Below are positions 63,098-64,000 of a DNA stretch of 64,000 nt, in pieces; the first letter of the stretch is position 1; each line of letters opens with the position of its first letter. Origin of the DNA: an uncultured Cohaesibacter sp. (GTDB taxonomy: Bacteria > Pseudomonadota > Alphaproteobacteria > Rhizobiales > Cohaesibacteraceae); the NCBI RefSeq assembly GCF_963676275.1, contig NZ_OY781091.1, positions 124,001 to 188,000 of the forward strand, given 5' to 3'. The notes below the pieces were generated by a model. The model ran no database searches. It had not been told where the DNA came from and saw only the letters and a program-made list of their open reading frames with translations. The position numbers and the translations under genes were made by a program.

Positions 63098-64000
63098 CTA
63101 CCAGGAGACATTGTCAATATTTTCCAGTTCGATCTTGCTGCCATCACTGAAATCGATGGTTCCGGTCGCATCGTCTGAGAGCAGAAGCTGATCGCTGCCA
63201 TCGACCATGGTCATGGTGCCGGTATCAAGCGAGATCGTCCAGTCTGTGCCATAGCTGGTTGTATCCGTACCATCGGATGCAAGAATGACCAGAGAGTCGG
63301 TCCAGTCTCCTGCTGCGCCACCATCGACAATGTCGTTGCCATCGCCCAGCTGGTAATAGAAAATGTCATTTCCCTCACCGCCGACGAGATAGTCATCCCC
63401 GGTTCCGCCAATGATATAATCATTGCCTGACCCGCCATAGATGCTGTCATGGCCAGCTTCACCAAACAGGACGTCGCTGTCTTCGCCGCCATAGATCGTG
63501 TCGGTGCCTTCGCCGCCATAGATCCAGTCGTTGCCAGCTTCACCATGCAGGGAGTCCGAACCGGCATCCCCATGGATCACATCGGCTCCATCCTCACCAT
63601 TGATGAAGTCATTGCCATCGCCTCCGGTTATATTGTCCGTATCGGCGCCGCCATAAATGTCGTCATTGCCGAGGCCACCGTCGATGGTATCCTGCCCTGT
63701 GCCGCCATAGACAATATCATCTCCGGCTCCGGCGCTGATCGTGTCATTGCCTTCATAACCGGAAATATTGTCAGCTCCGCCGGTACCATTCAGATGATTG
63801 TCGAAATGGTTGCCATGGATCATGTTATAGCTGGCGGTATCGTCGATATCGCCAACCTGAATATCGAGCGACTGCGTATCCGAAAGCCCGCCGCTGTCGG
63901 TGACAGTCACATCGACGGAAACATGGGATGCGGTCTCATAATCCAGACTGACACCATCGACCAGCTTCAGCACGGTATCTCCATCCTGCACGACAACCTC
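63098..64000 (-). CDS. RTX-type calcium-binding repeat protein, N-terminal part beyond the window
   Basis: 300 residues are visible and the frame is open to base 64000, so the gene starts to the right of the window. The first 40 or so residues look like the end of a cadherin/VCBS-like domain (HVSVDVTVTDSGGLSDTQSL). About fourteen RTX nonapeptide repeats follow (GYEGNDTIS, GGTGQDTID, GGEGNDIFY), which form a calcium-binding beta roll. The last 80 residues (SLVILASDGTDTTSYGTDW, then LSDDATGTIDFSDGSKIELE) are the uncleaved C-terminal secretion region typical of type I secretion substrates. No secretion ABC genes are in the window. DNA-level repeats here are the result of the protein repeats. Confidence 0.9.
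   Translation of the reverse strand, partial: EVVVQDGDTVLKLVDGVSLDYETASHVSVDVTVTDSGGLSDTQSLDIQVGDIDDTASYNMIHGNHFDNHLNGTGGADNISGYEGNDTISAGAGDDIVYGGTGQDTIDGGLGNDDIYGGADTDNITGGDGNDFINGEDGADVIHGDAGSDSLHGEAGNDWIYGGEGTDTIYGGEDSDVLFGEAGHDSIYGGSGNDYIIGGTGDDYLVGGEGNDIFYYQLGDGNDIVDGGAAGDWTDSLVILASDGTDTTSYGTDWTISLDTGTMTMVDGSDQLLLSDDATGTIDFSDGSKIELENIDNVSW

Noticed and set aside
63300-63800. DNA tandem repeats / CRISPR-like array
   Set aside because: The periodicity is explained by RTX nonapeptide codons in an open frame; repeats are degenerate and have no spacers.
1-64000. tRNA, rRNA, insertion sequences, prophage or integrase genes
   Set aside because: None was recognised by eye on either strand; the AT-rich 60-61.3 kb gene is the only sign of transfer and has no visible integrase or flanking repeats.

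Overview
The window reads as chromosomal DNA of an alphaproteobacterium of the Hyphomicrobiales (Rhizobiales) type. The evidence is the pckA / chvI-chvG / short hprK / EIIA-Man / HPr block, a ChvE-like sugar-binding protein, a DUF930 protein, a DUF2336 protein and a PuuD-type urate hydroxylase. A marine genus such as Cohaesibacter is my guess from overall flavour, not something the sequence proves. Coding density is high and GC is roughly 55-60%, apart from one clearly AT-richer gene near 60-61.3 kb. I saw no tRNA, rRNA, insertion sequence or CRISPR array.

Layout. 1-1.8 kb: 3' part of phosphate acetyltransferase. 1.9-6.2 kb (minus): RND efflux pump and its adaptor. 6.5-32.1 kb: a large nitrogen-scavenging region. 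It holds malate synthase G, ureidoglycine aminohydrolase, xanthine dehydrogenase (xdhABC), an NCS2 purine permease, ureidoglycolate lyase, a PuuE-UraD fusion, HIU hydrolase, a LysR regulator and urate hydroxylase PuuD. These are followed by one long minus-strand run, urtABCDE-ureDABCEFG (urea ABC transporter plus urease), preceded by an excellent sigma-54 promoter match. Together they take xanthine or hypoxanthine through urate and allantoin to glyoxylate and urea, urea to ammonia, and glyoxylate plus acetyl-CoA to malate. The allantoate amidohydrolase step is not in the window.

32-47.5 kb: orphan ChvE-like sugar-binding protein, MsbA-type ABC exporter, YgjP-like metallopeptidase, class A penicillin-binding protein, acyltransferase, DNA polymerase I, a glycolipid-binding-domain protein, an EamA transporter, a GH4 glycosidase with a strong palindromic operator candidate, and a secreted DUF930 protein. 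47.6-51.6 kb: class II glutamine amidotransferase, secreted choice-of-anchor-I protein, methionine aminopeptidase and a GNAT.

51.8-58.6 kb: the carbon and envelope regulatory block. PEP carboxykinase is divergent from chvI-chvG, hprK, PTS EIIA and HPr, a regulatory phosphotransferase branch with no sugar permease. 58.9-64 kb: orphan glycine-betaine-type binding protein, an AT-rich two-gene module of unknown function (a CorA-like two-TM membrane protein plus a small partner, the best candidate here for an undescribed system), a DUF2336 protein, and the 3' end of an RTX-repeat secreted protein that runs off the right edge.

Several non-coding signals stand out: a 38-bp perfect palindrome between ureC and ureE, helically phased 11-bp repeats before puuD, palindromes before xdhA, pckA, chvE and the GH4 gene, and a nested hairpin before the EIIA gene.
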